Assembly (NCBI GenBank): GCA_910587865.1
Contig: CAJUNX010000004.1
Coordinates: 73,166-137,165 of the forward strand
Length of the DNA: 64,000 nt
Origin: an uncultured Roseburia sp.
GTDB lineage: Bacteria > Bacillota > Clostridia > Lachnospirales > Lachnospiraceae
Reading direction: 5' to 3'
The position numbers and the translations under genes were made by a program. Each line of letters opens with the position of its first letter. Within the stretch, counting starts at the first letter, position 1. Below the pieces are notes generated by a model, which did not search any database, was not told the DNA's origin, and worked only from the letters and a program-made list of their open reading frames with translations. This document shows, piece by piece, positions 7,964-16,352 of the stretch.

Positions 7964-9724
7964 TCACCGGTAGTTTCGTATGACAAGCTGCACACTCTCC
8001 GTCCCCTGATACACATTGATCTGCGGATCATAGATGATCGACATCCGGATCGGATTGTCCCGCCCGCAAACCGCATCCTCAACGGCGCGCTCCCCGTATT
8101 TTTCTATATAATATGCCCGCCATGCCTCAATATCCCCGAAATAAACCGCACTGACTGTCTCCCCGCTCTCCGTTCGAAGGGAGAGACGCAGGACATTCTG
8201 ATTCCTGCCCAAAACAGACGCGCGCAGGATCGTGAGATTGCGGTCTGCAAACTGCGGCCGGACATTTCCTTTTCCGAACGGCGCGAGCAGCTCAAATTCC
8301 CGGATCAGCGCGATCGTGGGATAATCCGCCGGCATCGCAATGTCTATCTTTATCTTAGGGATAAAATCATCATCTGTCAATTGACAGTATGTATTTATTT
8401 TTTCGCGGAATGTGACGACCATATCTTCCCGCAGCGAAATTCCCGCGGCCATCGGATGTCCGCCAAATTTTGTAAAGCATTCGCTGCATTTGCACAGTTC
8501 CTCGTACATGGAATATTCCTCAATCGAACGCCCGGAGCCTTTCACGCCGTCCTCCGCCTTTGTCAGCACAAACACCGGCTTATGGCAGATCTCCCGGATC
8601 CGCCCCGCGATGATGCCGGCCAGACTCTCATGTATTTCCGGCAGAAAAATAACGGGGACCTTTTCCCCTGCCGTACCGTCCTTAAGCGCCTGTTTTGCCT
8701 TCTCGACGCCCTTCTCCGTCATGTCCCTGCGCCGGATATTTAATTCCACCAGCTCCTCCGCCAGCCGCTGTGCCTCCTGCATATCCTGCTGCAGAAACAG
8801 CTGAAGCGCCAGCCTTGCCGTCTGAAGCCTCCCGCTGGCATTGACGCAGGGGCCGAGCACAAACCCGATGTGATACGCCGTAATCTGCCCTGGCTCCAGG
8901 CCGTTTTTCGCAATCAGCGCCCGCATCCCCGGATGCTCCGTCCGGTTCAGCCGCTTTAAACCCTCGCGCACCAAAATCCGGTTCTCGTCCGTCAGATCCA
9001 TCACGTCCCCCACCGTAGCGAACGCCACATGCTCCAGAAACGCAAGTCCTTCTTCTTTCTTTATGCCGCAGCTTTCATACAAAAGCAGGATGATCTTCCA
9101 CGCGACGGCGGCTCCGCACAGATTTTTGTACGGATACGCGCATTCCTCCTGCTTCGGGTTGACGATGACGTCGGCAGCGCTCCTTCGATACCGCCGCACG
9201 CCGTCTTCCTCCGTGTACGGAATCTCATGGTGGTCTGTCACGAGCACCGTCATGCCAAGCTCCTTCGCGTGAGCGATCTCATCGATGGCGGCAATCCCGT
9301 TATCGCAGGTTAAGATCGTCTGAACCCCTTCCCGGTACGCCTCGTCGATCAGGTGCTCGTTGATGCCGTAGCCGTCCCTCATCCGGTGCGGGATCCTCAC
9401 ATCCGCCTTTGCGCCGCACCGGAGTAGTCCCTGGCAGAGTATGCACGACGCCATCACCCCGTCGATATCATAATCCCCGATAATGCGGATAAGCGACTGC
9501 TCCCTGATTTTTTCCGCAAGGATTTGCACCAGCTGATCCGCGCCGGCGAGCAGACCGGGATCATACAGATCGCGGATGCCGCCGTGCAGATACCTTTCGA
9601 TCCGTTCATCCCCGATGACCTCCCGGTTCCGGATCAGCCGCGCCGTCGCCGGACTGATGCCAAAACGCTTCGCAATCCCCTGAAAATCCGCTCCTTTTTT
9701 AATCTCCAGCCATTTCTCCGTCAT
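7964..9724 (-). CDS. recJ: Single-stranded-DNA-specific exonuclease RecJ
   Basis: The 586-residue protein carries the DHH-superfamily motifs of RecJ: DYDIDG (84-89), DNG near 141, DHH (164-166) and the late GGHPMAAGIS of the DHHA1 domain. RecJ degrades ssDNA 5'-3' in recombination and mismatch/base-excision repair, using metal ions held by the DHH aspartates and histidines. Length is in the normal range for Firmicutes RecJ. The ATG at 9724 is chosen because of upstream GGGGAAAAAC; an 11-codon extension lacks support. The MCP-like gene follows closely. A paralogous DHH phosphodiesterase would be much shorter, so RecJ is the best call. Confidence 0.92.
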   Translation of the reverse strand: MTEKWLEIKKGADFQGIAKRFGISPATARLIRNREVIGDERIERYLHGGIRDLYDPGLLAGADQLVQILAEKIREQSLIRIIGDYDIDGVMASCILCQGLLRCGAKADVRIPHRMRDGYGINEHLIDEAYREGVQTILTCDNGIAAIDEIAHAKELGMTVLVTDHHEIPYTEEDGVRRYRRSAADVIVNPKQEECAYPYKNLCGAAVAWKIILLLYESCGIKKEEGLAFLEHVAFATVGDVMDLTDENRILVREGLKRLNRTEHPGMRALIAKNGLEPGQITAYHIGFVLGPCVNASGRLQTARLALQLFLQQDMQEAQRLAEELVELNIRRRDMTEKGVEKAKQALKDGTAGEKVPVIFLPEIHESLAGIIAGRIREICHKPVFVLTKAEDGVKGSGRSIEEYSMYEELCKCSECFTKFGGHPMAAGISLREDMVVTFREKINTYCQLTDDDFIPKIKIDIAMPADYPTIALIREFELLAPFGKGNVRPQFADRNLTILRASVLGRNQNVLRLSLRTESGETVSAVYFGDIEAWRAYYIEKYGERAVEDAVCGRDNPIRMSIIYDPQINVYQGTESVQLVIRNYR

Positions 9725-9847
9725 ATTTGTTTTTCCCCGTCTTCCTCTGCTGTACATATACTACTGTCGTCTTCCTGTGTTTCACATTCCGATCTCTGCA
9801 CCGTCAGAACAGAAACGTTACCGGACATTCTGGCCCGGATGCGCCGC

Positions 9848-11107
9848 TCACACAAGCTCCGCCATCCTGGTCACCGCGACATAAATCTCGGAGATCTTAT
9901 ACCAGGTCCGGTAATCGATCACGCCCGTCACCGGCAGCCCGAAGACCTGCTGAAATTTTTCCACCGCCGCACGCGTGGCCGGCCCGAAAATCCCGTCCGC
10001 CGACACGGCAGGAATCGCCGGATAGGAGCGCGAGATCCGCGCGAGCTGCTCCTGAATCTGCCGCACCTTATCCCCCGTGGCGCCGATCGTCAGATCCATC
10101 CCCGGCCAGGATGCCGGCACGCCCGACACCTCCTGCGCAGTGTTGATAAACATATTATTTCCGTAATAATAGCGCAGAATCTCGATCGCGCTGTAATTCT
10201 GATCTCCCAGGTATTTGCTCCCCCACTGACTTAACCAGTTGCTGCACGTCACCCTCTGTCCGTCGCAGTACTGCGTTAAAATCGGCTGTCTTACATTCGG
10301 CCGGGAAAGATAATTCTGAAACATCTCATCCACCACGGCGGAAATGCTCGCGAACACATTTCTCCCGTACATAAATTTCTGGTCATACGCGGTGGAGGAG
10401 GTAATCGTAAAGGCATATCCCTGATTCCGATACCACTCGGTATAGACGCGGTTTAAGGTGAAGGACATGATGGCCAGCACGTTTGCCCGGATCGTCGCAT
10501 CCGGCCAGGTCGCATAGATCTCGCTCGACGCGACATTTTTAATATAATCGCGGTAGCGGATATAGTACTCCCGCGCCGTCGGATCGGAGGGCGCGCCGTC
10601 ATGCACCACCACATACTCCGGGATCACCACACGGCTTAAAACGATCTCCCCGGTCTCCGACACCGGCTTGATCTCCGATTCCGCTATTTTGGGCGGATAC
10701 TCCGCATACAGCGTATGGGCCGGGATTACGATATTATCCGTCATATTTTCCGAGGCTTCTTCCGGATCCATCCGGACCTCCTGCAGCGAAATCTGACCAG
10801 ACATGACCTCAATTCCGGAGATATTAACCGGACGGTATCCCTCGGCAGTGACTTCAATCGTGTACTCTGCGTAGGGCTGCATCTCACCTGACTCCATAGA
10901 ATACTCCAGCGGAGGCGCAGCAAGCGATAACTGTTGTGACATCCCGGAATCATCCGTACTCACCTCCTCAAGAGCTGACTCCGGATCCCCGCTGTACGAT
11001 ATGGTTATTTTTGCATTTCGGATCGGACTGCCGGCATTTTTTGCAATTACCTGTATCTGCAGTTCGCCCTGATCCACCTGGTTTTGTGCAATTTTCAGTT
11101 CTGGCAT
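9848..11107 (-). CDS. SpoIID-like / peptidoglycan-binding domain protein
   Basis: The 419-residue protein has an N-terminal beta-rich, carboxypeptidase-regulatory-like region (about 1-100, IRNAKITISYSGDPESALEE). A central SpoIID/amidase-enhancer-like region follows (about 150-320: VASSEIYATWPDATIRANVL, TLNRVYTEWYRNQGY, CDGQRVTCSNWLSQWGS). The C-terminus is a PG_binding_1 domain (about 340-410: GATGDKVRQIQEQL, ADGIFGPATRAAVEKFQQ). Clostridia commonly carry this arrangement, and it is thought to act on peptidoglycan, perhaps in the spore cortex or cell wall. No classical signal peptide is visible at the chosen start. The ATG at 11107 has GGAG six bases upstream; a longer form starting at 11308 would read through the strong hairpin at 11121-11196. 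Confidence 0.8.
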   Translation of the reverse strand: MPELKIAQNQVDQGELQIQVIAKNAGSPIRNAKITISYSGDPESALEEVSTDDSGMSQQLSLAAPPLEYSMESGEMQPYAEYTIEVTAEGYRPVNISGIEVMSGQISLQEVRMDPEEASENMTDNIVIPAHTLYAEYPPKIAESEIKPVSETGEIVLSRVVIPEYVVVHDGAPSDPTAREYYIRYRDYIKNVASSEIYATWPDATIRANVLAIMSFTLNRVYTEWYRNQGYAFTITSSTAYDQKFMYGRNVFASISAVVDEMFQNYLSRPNVRQPILTQYCDGQRVTCSNWLSQWGSKYLGDQNYSAIEILRYYYGNNMFINTAQEVSGVPASWPGMDLTIGATGDKVRQIQEQLARISRSYPAIPAVSADGIFGPATRAAVEKFQQVFGLPVTGVIDYRTWYKISEIYVAVTRMAELV

Positions 11108-11120
11108 AAAAGTCTCCATT

Positions 11121-11196
11121 CCGGAGCGTTTATGCGGCGGGGCGGCGCAAATCTCAGATTTGCGTCTGCCGCCCGGGCTTGTTTGTGACGCTCCGG
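11121..11196 (-). promoter_or_regulatory. Large nested hairpin in the leader of the wall-protein gene
   Basis: Between glmS and the SpoIID-like gene lies a nested inverted repeat. Outer arms CCGGAGCGT (11121-11129) and ACGCTCCGG (11188-11196) enclose GGGCGGC/GCCGCCC (11140-11146, 11168-11174) and CGCAAATCT/AGATTTGCG (11146-11154, 11156-11164). A competing pair GTTTGTG/CACAAAC (11181-11187, 11197-11203) could form an alternative fold. One outer arm lies next to the Shine-Dalgarno of the downstream gene. No T-run follows, so a translational control element is at least as likely as a terminator. Confidence 0.5.
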
Positions 11197-11314
11197 CACA
11201 AACAGCCGCATGTGCCTCATAGTGACTCTTCGTACATTCTATGCCGGTTTTTAAAAAATGTTCCAGAACTTTTATCCTCTCAGATACGCAGTCCGGTCTG
11301 TTCCGCACTCCACG

Positions 11315-13183
11315 TTATTCCACAGTCACAACCTTCGCGAGATTCCGCGGCTTATCCACGTCGAATCCCTTATCCGACGACACATAGTAAGCCAGAAGCT
11401 GCAGCGCCGCCGACGCCGGCATGACCATAAATTCATCCCGCATATCCGGCAGTGTTATCAGCTCGTACTCCTCCGCCAGATTCCCCGCAATACTCTCCTT
11501 GATAAAGATCACCACATCCGCGCCGCGCGAACGGACTTCCCGGATATTCGAGAGCTCCTTTGACATCAGCTTTTCCTGCGTCACGGCCGCCACGACCGGT
11601 GTATCCTGCGTGATCAGCGCGATCGGCCCGTGCTTTAATTCCCCGGACGCGTATGCCTCAGAGTGAATATAGGAGACCTCCTTTAACTTCAGCGATCCCT
11701 CCAGGAGAATAGAATAATCCAGCCCTCTGCCGACCATGAACAGATCCTTCGCCGCCAGAAGCTTTCCGGCCACCACATGAATGTCCCGTCTTTTGCCGAG
11801 CACCTCTTTTATCGTATCCGGCGTGCGCTGCAGTTCACGGATATAACTCTGCGTCTCCTCCGTGGTAAACACACCGCGCAGCAGCGCCATCCGCGCTACG
11901 ATGAGATAAAAAATGACCAGCTGGGTCGTGTATGCCTTGGTGCTCGCCACCGCGATTTCCGGCCCCGCATTGGTGTAGAGCACATAATCACTCTCGCGCG
12001 CGATCGAGGATCCCCGGACATTGATGATGGAGAGACATTTCGCACCGCGCCTTCTCGCATATTTTACCGCCTCCAGGGTATCGATCGTCTCCCCGGACTG
12101 TGAGACGGCCAGAACGAGCGTCTTTTCATCGATCACCGGATCCGAATACATGAATTCGGAGGCCATCTCCACCTCGATATGCATGTGGAGGATCGATTTT
12201 ACCAGCGCCTGCGCGACCAGTCCCGCGTGTCTCGCCGTCCCGCAGGCGATGACACAGATCCGCTCGCAGTCGGTAAACAGCGTATCCGGCACTCCGTCCG
12301 CGGAAAAATCCGGCAGACCGCCCCGGACGCGTTCTTCCATCGTATCCGCAATCGCCTGCGGCTGCTCCATGATTTCTTTTTCCATATAAAACGGATAGCC
12401 GTTCTTCCCCGCGCTGTTCAACTCCCAGTTCACGGTGAAATATTCCGGCTCCGTCTCGTTTCCGTCAAAATCGGTGAGCCGCACCGCGTCCTCCCTGAGC
12501 TCTAAAATATGATATTCCGGCACGACAAAATAGCGACCGGTAAACCGGCAGAGCGCTGTCAGATCCGACGCGAGCATCGCTCCCTGTTCGCAGAGCGTCG
12601 CCACCACCGGACTGACATTGCGGGTTGTATAGATGGCGCCACAGTGATCCTCAAACATCACAACCAGCGCAAACGTTCCCCTAAGTCTGGAAACCGTTTT
12701 TCTGATCGCCTCCTGCGGATTTCCCTCATAAAAACGGTTTAAGAGCGCTGCCACCACCTCGGTGTCCGTATCCGAGACAAGACTGCCCCCCAGATCGTAG
12801 TCCTCAATCAGCTCCCTGTAATTCTCAATGATGCCGTTGTGTACCAGCGTGACCTTTCCGACCTGATGCGGGTGCGCGTTTGCGTCGGAGACGCCGCCGT
12901 GCGTGGCCCACCTGGTGTGTCCGATCCCGCACTGCACCCTCCGCTCCGCGGATCCATCGCTCCGCGCCGGTTCCCCCGGCACGGTTTCCGTTCCCGATGT
13001 CTCCCGCCGGCAGACGTTCCGCAGATCGCTGACCCGGCCGGCGCATTTAAACATTCTCACCCCCGCACGGTCAGAAAGCGCGATCCCGGCACTGTCGTAG
13101 CCCCGGTACTCAAGCAGCTCTAACGCGTCCAGCAGGATCTCTTTTACATCCTCACTGCCTGTATATCCAATAATTCCACACAT
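11315..13183 (-). CDS. glmS: Glutamine--fructose-6-phosphate aminotransferase (isomerizing)
   Basis: GlmS makes glucosamine-6-phosphate from fructose-6-phosphate and glutamine, the first committed step to UDP-GlcNAc for peptidoglycan. The 622-residue protein starts MCGIIGYTG with Cys1 as the glutaminase nucleophile. It continues with EYRGYDSAGIAL and HTRWATHGG, and has two SIS isomerase domains (CGTARHAG, SQSGETIDTLEA, ELKHGPIALI). It ends in the family-typical DKPRNLAKVVTVE. An insertion of about 20 residues rich in Arg, Glu and Gly (about 58-84) precedes HTRWATHGG compared with E. coli. The start at 13183 has AGGAAATTAT upstream. A glmS ribozyme and a consensus promoter precede it, so expression should fall when glucosamine-6-phosphate accumulates. 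It is followed by the SpoIID-like gene. Confidence 0.97.
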   Translation of the reverse strand: MCGIIGYTGSEDVKEILLDALELLEYRGYDSAGIALSDRAGVRMFKCAGRVSDLRNVCRRETSGTETVPGEPARSDGSAERRVQCGIGHTRWATHGGVSDANAHPHQVGKVTLVHNGIIENYRELIEDYDLGGSLVSDTDTEVVAALLNRFYEGNPQEAIRKTVSRLRGTFALVVMFEDHCGAIYTTRNVSPVVATLCEQGAMLASDLTALCRFTGRYFVVPEYHILELREDAVRLTDFDGNETEPEYFTVNWELNSAGKNGYPFYMEKEIMEQPQAIADTMEERVRGGLPDFSADGVPDTLFTDCERICVIACGTARHAGLVAQALVKSILHMHIEVEMASEFMYSDPVIDEKTLVLAVSQSGETIDTLEAVKYARRRGAKCLSIINVRGSSIARESDYVLYTNAGPEIAVASTKAYTTQLVIFYLIVARMALLRGVFTTEETQSYIRELQRTPDTIKEVLGKRRDIHVVAGKLLAAKDLFMVGRGLDYSILLEGSLKLKEVSYIHSEAYASGELKHGPIALITQDTPVVAAVTQEKLMSKELSNIREVRSRGADVVIFIKESIAGNLAEEYELITLPDMRDEFMVMPASAALQLLAYYVSSDKGFDVDKPRNLAKVVTVE

Positions 13184-13209
13184 ATAATTTCCTTTCCGTC
13201 TGATACGAT

Positions 13210-13375
13210 CATTCTGTTTTGTCATTCCGTTACACCGTATTTGTTTTGCGGTTACCCGCATATTTGCCGGTGTATCACGCACCGGAATGGTGCGGAAGGG
13301 CATCCGCCGAATCTTCGATCACCCTTCTCCTCGTCAACCTGCGCTGCGGCAGGTGCTGGCGCTATGAGAGCCGGA
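13210..13375 (-). ncRNA. glmS ribozyme (glucosamine-6-phosphate riboswitch)
   Basis: The minus-strand leader of glmS contains the conserved glmS ribozyme core in the right order: ATAGCGCCAGCACC (5' end near 13365), GGTTGACGAGG, GGGTGATCGAAGATTCGG, then GCGGATGCCCT. Further helices follow, including TGCGGGTAACCGCA. Self-cleavage is expected between A13363 and G13362, matching the A/GCGCC site of known members. This family uses glucosamine-6-phosphate as a catalytic cofactor and destabilises the glmS mRNA on cleavage. The core is clear; the 3' boundary is approximate. Confidence 0.93.
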
Positions 13376-13567
13376 AAACCGCTCCCATTTGGTATGAACA
13401 GGTGTCCCGCGGGGCATCCTGTCTGTATCTGCACGCTGATGCGTAACACAGCGTATGTATCATCTGACCGTGATTTTATGGAACAGGCAAAGACGGCGCC
13501 GCCGCCTTCTGCCGGACTGCGTATCTGAAATGATAGCATTATTTTATTTTCAAAGTGCACGCTAACT

Positions 13568-13595
13568 ATTATACTTTATGTGTGCGTATAGTCAA
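13568..13595 (-). promoter_or_regulatory. glmS promoter
   Basis: TTGACT (13595-13590) and a perfect TATAAT (13573-13568) with a 16-bp spacer lie about 200 nt upstream of the ribozyme cleavage site. The -10 overlaps a plus-strand -10-like TATACT (13570-13575) that could serve the divergent reductase gene, so the two promoters may compete. Confidence 0.75.
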
Positions 13596-13630
13596 GTGTG
13601 AATTCATCCTGTGAAACGGAGGTATCTTTT

Positions 13631-15184
13631 ATGTCAGACAATGATCTCAATCATAATCTTTCCCGATTTCTTCCCGATCTTGCGGAATTCCGGGAAAAAA
13701 CAGAAGCCTTTCACAGCGGAGCGCTTTCCGTCCCGCAGTACAAAGCCTTCTCCGGCGGTTTCGGCAGCTACGCGGAGCGCGGCGGAAAGACACATATGCT
13801 GCGGCTCCGCCTGCCCGGCGGCCAGGTGACAAAAGAAAAGCTCGCCGTCATCGTATCACTCTGCGACCGCTATCGGATCACGCAGTTAAAGCTCACCACC
13901 TGCCAGTCAATCCAGCTGCACCATCTGAACGCAGACGATCTGTGCGGCATGATGGAAACGGCATGGCGCGCCGGCATGATCTCCCGCGGAGGCGGCGGGG
14001 ATTTTCCGCGCAATATCATGGCAACCCCGCTCTCCGGCGTCTGCCCGGGCGAAGCGTTCGACGTGCTCCCCTACGCAAAGGCGGCCGGGGAATACCTGAT
14101 GGGCTTCATCAAAGCCGTGACCTTTCCGCGCAAGCTTAAGGTCTGCTTTTCCTCCACACCGGCCAACGAGCCGCATGCGACCTTCCGCGATCTGGGCTTC
14201 ACCGCAAATGCAGATCACACCTTCGACGTCTGGGCCGCCGGCGGACTTGGAAACAACCCGCGTCTCGGCGTCTGTGTGGCAGAAGGGATCGCTCCGGAAC
14301 GGATTTTATACTATATCAAAGCCATGGTCTCTACGTTTGTAAAATACGGGAACTATGAAAACCGCGGGCGCGCCAGGACACGTTACCTGCAGGATACGCT
14401 GGGAACGGATGGTTTTATCCGCGCCTATCAGGAGATTCTGAAAGAAGTGTCCGGGCAGGAAGCGCTCACCGTCCGCATCCGTCCTGAAACCGTCACAAAA
14501 ACCGGCGACGGCGGTGTGATCACGGACCGGCGCATCTTCCCGCAGAAGCAGGAGGGACTCTACTCCGTCTTTTATCAGCCGATCGGCGGCATGCTTTCTC
14601 CGGAAACATTAAAGGAGCTTTCCTCACTGATGCAGGATATGGAAGATGCACAGCTGCGTCTCACGCCGGAAGAAGGACTCTACGTCATCAACTGCACCTC
14701 CCGGGAGGCTGCGCGCGTCCGAAACGCGACGACAGACGGCGCAGATACGCTGTTTGAGACTTCCGTCGCCTGCATCGGCGCCGCCACCTGCCAGGTGGGC
14801 ATCGGCGATTCCCAGGCGCTTCTTGACAGCTGTGTGAAGGCGGTGCGGAAGGAATCGTTTGCGGACGGCGTTCTTCCGAAGATTCACATCTCGGGCTGCC
14901 CGTCCTCCTGCGGTACGCATCAGATCGCAGAGATCGGCTTCCGCGGCGCAGTAAAGCAGACCCCGGACGGCCCGAAGCCCGCTTTTGCGATCTTTACCGG
15001 CGGCTGCCCGCTCCAGGGAAAAGAAGTGCTCGCGGATACCGGAAAAGCGATCGCCGCGGATGAGATTCCGCGCTTTCTCGTGGAGCTCGGCCGTATGATC
15101 GCAGCGGAGCATGCCACCTACGCTGACTGGATCCGGACAAACCGTGACAGGCTTGACGCGCTGATCGCTTCGTTTACGGCATAA
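13631..15184 (+). CDS. Sirohaem nitrite/sulfite reductase (ferredoxin type)
   Basis: This 517-residue enzyme has two ferredoxin-like half-domains (MLRLRLPGG, then the repeated half near 300) and the sirohaem/4Fe-4S domains. The cluster cysteines are C381 and C387 in CIGAATC and C423 and C427 in CPSSC, matching the Cx5C...Cx3C pattern of NIR_SIR proteins. The RNIMATPLSGVCPGE segment fits the substrate/sirohaem region. By family it performs six-electron reduction of nitrite to ammonia or sulfite to sulfide in the cytosol; sequence alone does not settle which. The start has GAAACGGAGG upstream. It is monocistronic, divergent from glmS and ended by a strong terminator. No nitrate transporter or sirohaem gene is adjacent. 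Confidence 0.88.
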   Translation: MSDNDLNHNLSRFLPDLAEFREKTEAFHSGALSVPQYKAFSGGFGSYAERGGKTHMLRLRLPGGQVTKEKLAVIVSLCDRYRITQLKLTTCQSIQLHHLNADDLCGMMETAWRAGMISRGGGGDFPRNIMATPLSGVCPGEAFDVLPYAKAAGEYLMGFIKAVTFPRKLKVCFSSTPANEPHATFRDLGFTANADHTFDVWAAGGLGNNPRLGVCVAEGIAPERILYYIKAMVSTFVKYGNYENRGRARTRYLQDTLGTDGFIRAYQEILKEVSGQEALTVRIRPETVTKTGDGGVITDRRIFPQKQEGLYSVFYQPIGGMLSPETLKELSSLMQDMEDAQLRLTPEEGLYVINCTSREAARVRNATTDGADTLFETSVACIGAATCQVGIGDSQALLDSCVKAVRKESFADGVLPKIHISGCPSSCGTHQIAEIGFRGAVKQTPDGPKPAFAIFTGGCPLQGKEVLADTGKAIAADEIPRFLVELGRMIAAEHATYADWIRTNRDRLDALIASFTA

Positions 15185-15201
15185 CGGCGCGGAAACGGAC
15201 A

Positions 15202-15230
15202 GACAGGGGGCTTTCGCCCCCTGTCATTTC
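15202..15230. terminator. Terminator between convergent genes
   Basis: GACAGGGGG (15202-15210) pairs with CCCCCTGTC (15217-15225), followed by ATTTCTCTTTT. The stem overlaps the stop codon of the convergent minus-strand gene at 15224. Confidence 0.8.
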
Positions 15231-15655
15231 TCTTTTCTGTCCCGCAGAATCTTTATGATGCGGTACTCGTAAAACAATGCCACCGCTACCATTAATACCA
15301 CGACAATCAGACTGTAGCCGGAATTAATCTGCTTTCCCAGCACATCGCAGACACTGGTGAAGCAGAGCCCGCCCACAAAGATCAGCTTACAGACGCGTAC
15401 CATCCGGATCGTGTATGTCCGGATCTTCCCGCTGCACTGCTCCGGTGAGAGGCCGTTCACGCGCTCCGGATACACCGAAAGCATGGTAAGCCCCGCATAC
15501 ACCAAAAGCAGAACGGCCACGTTCATAAACACTGTAATCAGATTCGCGTGATATGCGATCCCGTAATAAATCTGTAGTCCCACATACACAAGCCCTGCCA
15601 CGATTCCCACGGCCTCCGCCAGCATGGCCGCCTGCGTCAGTTCATTTTTTTTCAC
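15224..15655 (-). CDS. Small four-helix membrane protein of unknown function
   Basis: The 143-residue product has four hydrophobic segments: about residues 10-32 (AMLAEAVGIVAGLVYVGLQI), 38-60 (ANLITVFMNVAVLLLVYAGL), 83-105 and 113-130. A basic C-terminus (YRIIKILRDRKEK) suggests it faces the cytoplasm. I do not recognise the family. The start is a GTG at 15655 with AGGAGGGATTAC ideally placed upstream. It lies alone between the reductase and the glycosylase, convergent with the former. Confidence 0.7.
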   Translation of the reverse strand: MKKNELTQAAMLAEAVGIVAGLVYVGLQIYYGIAYHANLITVFMNVAVLLLVYAGLTMLSVYPERVNGLSPEQCSGKIRTYTIRMVRVCKLIFVGGLCFTSVCDVLGKQINSGYSLIVVVLMVAVALFYEYRIIKILRDRKEK

Positions 15656-15712
15656 GTAATCCCTCCTGTTTCCGAACGCGACTTTTTTCTACCGGCCTTC
15701 TCTTTTGCCGTC

Positions 15713-15856
15713 GGTTTTCCCGCGCGGCTTATTTCTTCTCTCTTTCGGCCATTTCCTTTGTCCCGGGTTTTCCCGCGCGGCTTATTTCTTCTCTCTTTCG
15801 GCCATTTCCTTTGTCCCGGGTTTTCCCGCGCGGATCATTTCTTCTCCCTTTCGGCC
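15713..15856. repeat. 53-bp tandem repeat derived from a gene 3' end
   Basis: The 15-bp sequence GGTTTTCCCGCGCGG begins at 15713, 15766 and 15819, a 53-bp period. The rest of each unit copies the last codons of the DNA glycosylase gene (encoding AEREKK and the stop). The third unit extends into the real 3' end of that gene. The first two units are essentially identical. Confidence 0.85.
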
Positions 15857-16341
15857 GCGATCTGCTCTCCCCATGCCTTTATCAGCCGCTCCAGGCTCCA
15901 CGCCGCGTTTGCCGGACTTGTGGACGGAAGCTGATACACCGGCGGCTGGCCGTCTTTTTTGCAGTGTTTTAGAAAAAGACGGTACGCCATGCCGCCGTTT
16001 GCAAAAATCGCCCGGATCCTCGCCTGTTTTAAAATCACATTCATATCGTTCGCCGTCACATTGCGGATCGAGCTGTCGGAAGAACCCGCGATATCGCAGG
16101 AGGCGATCACATCCCACACGGCAAGCCGTCTGCGCAAAAGAAACGCGCGCTTCTCCTCCACCGTCTCTGGCGGCGCTTCGCCGAATATCCCGGCTGTCAC
16201 CTTCCAGAAACGGTTCTGCGGATGTCCGTAGTAAAAACTGACCTCCCGGGATTTCACCGACGGGAAAGACCCCAGAATCAGGATCTCACACTGCGCGTCG
16301 TACACCGGTCCGAACTCATGAACCACATGCGTATATTCCAT
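15835..16341 (-). CDS. DNA-deoxyinosine glycosylase (UDG superfamily family 6)
   Basis: The 168-residue protein begins MEYTHVVHEFGPVYD and carries ILGSFPSVKSRE with FYYGHPQNRFW, the signature of hypoxanthine-DNA glycosylases in the uracil-DNA-glycosylase fold. The C-terminal active-site loop is represented by LPSTSPANAAW. The family excises deaminated purines, mainly hypoxanthine, to start base-excision repair. Length fits the family. It sits 11 bp downstream of the GGDEF gene on the same strand, so the two are probably co-transcribed. Its last codons form part of a 53-bp tandem repeat. Confidence 0.85.
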   Translation of the reverse strand: MEYTHVVHEFGPVYDAQCEILILGSFPSVKSREVSFYYGHPQNRFWKVTAGIFGEAPPETVEEKRAFLLRRRLAVWDVIASCDIAGSSDSSIRNVTANDMNVILKQARIRAIFANGGMAYRLFLKHCKKDGQPPVYQLPSTSPANAAWSLERLIKAWGEQIAAEREKK

Positions 16342-16352
16342 GACTCTTCTTC

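Noticed and set aside
8375..8392. Palindrome CTGTCAATTGACAG as an operator
   Set aside because: It lies inside the recJ coding region with no promoter nearby, so it is probably coincidental.
15713..15856. Possible CRISPR or attachment-site array
   Set aside because: The repeats have no spacers, no cas or integrase gene is nearby, and they copy the adjacent gene end.
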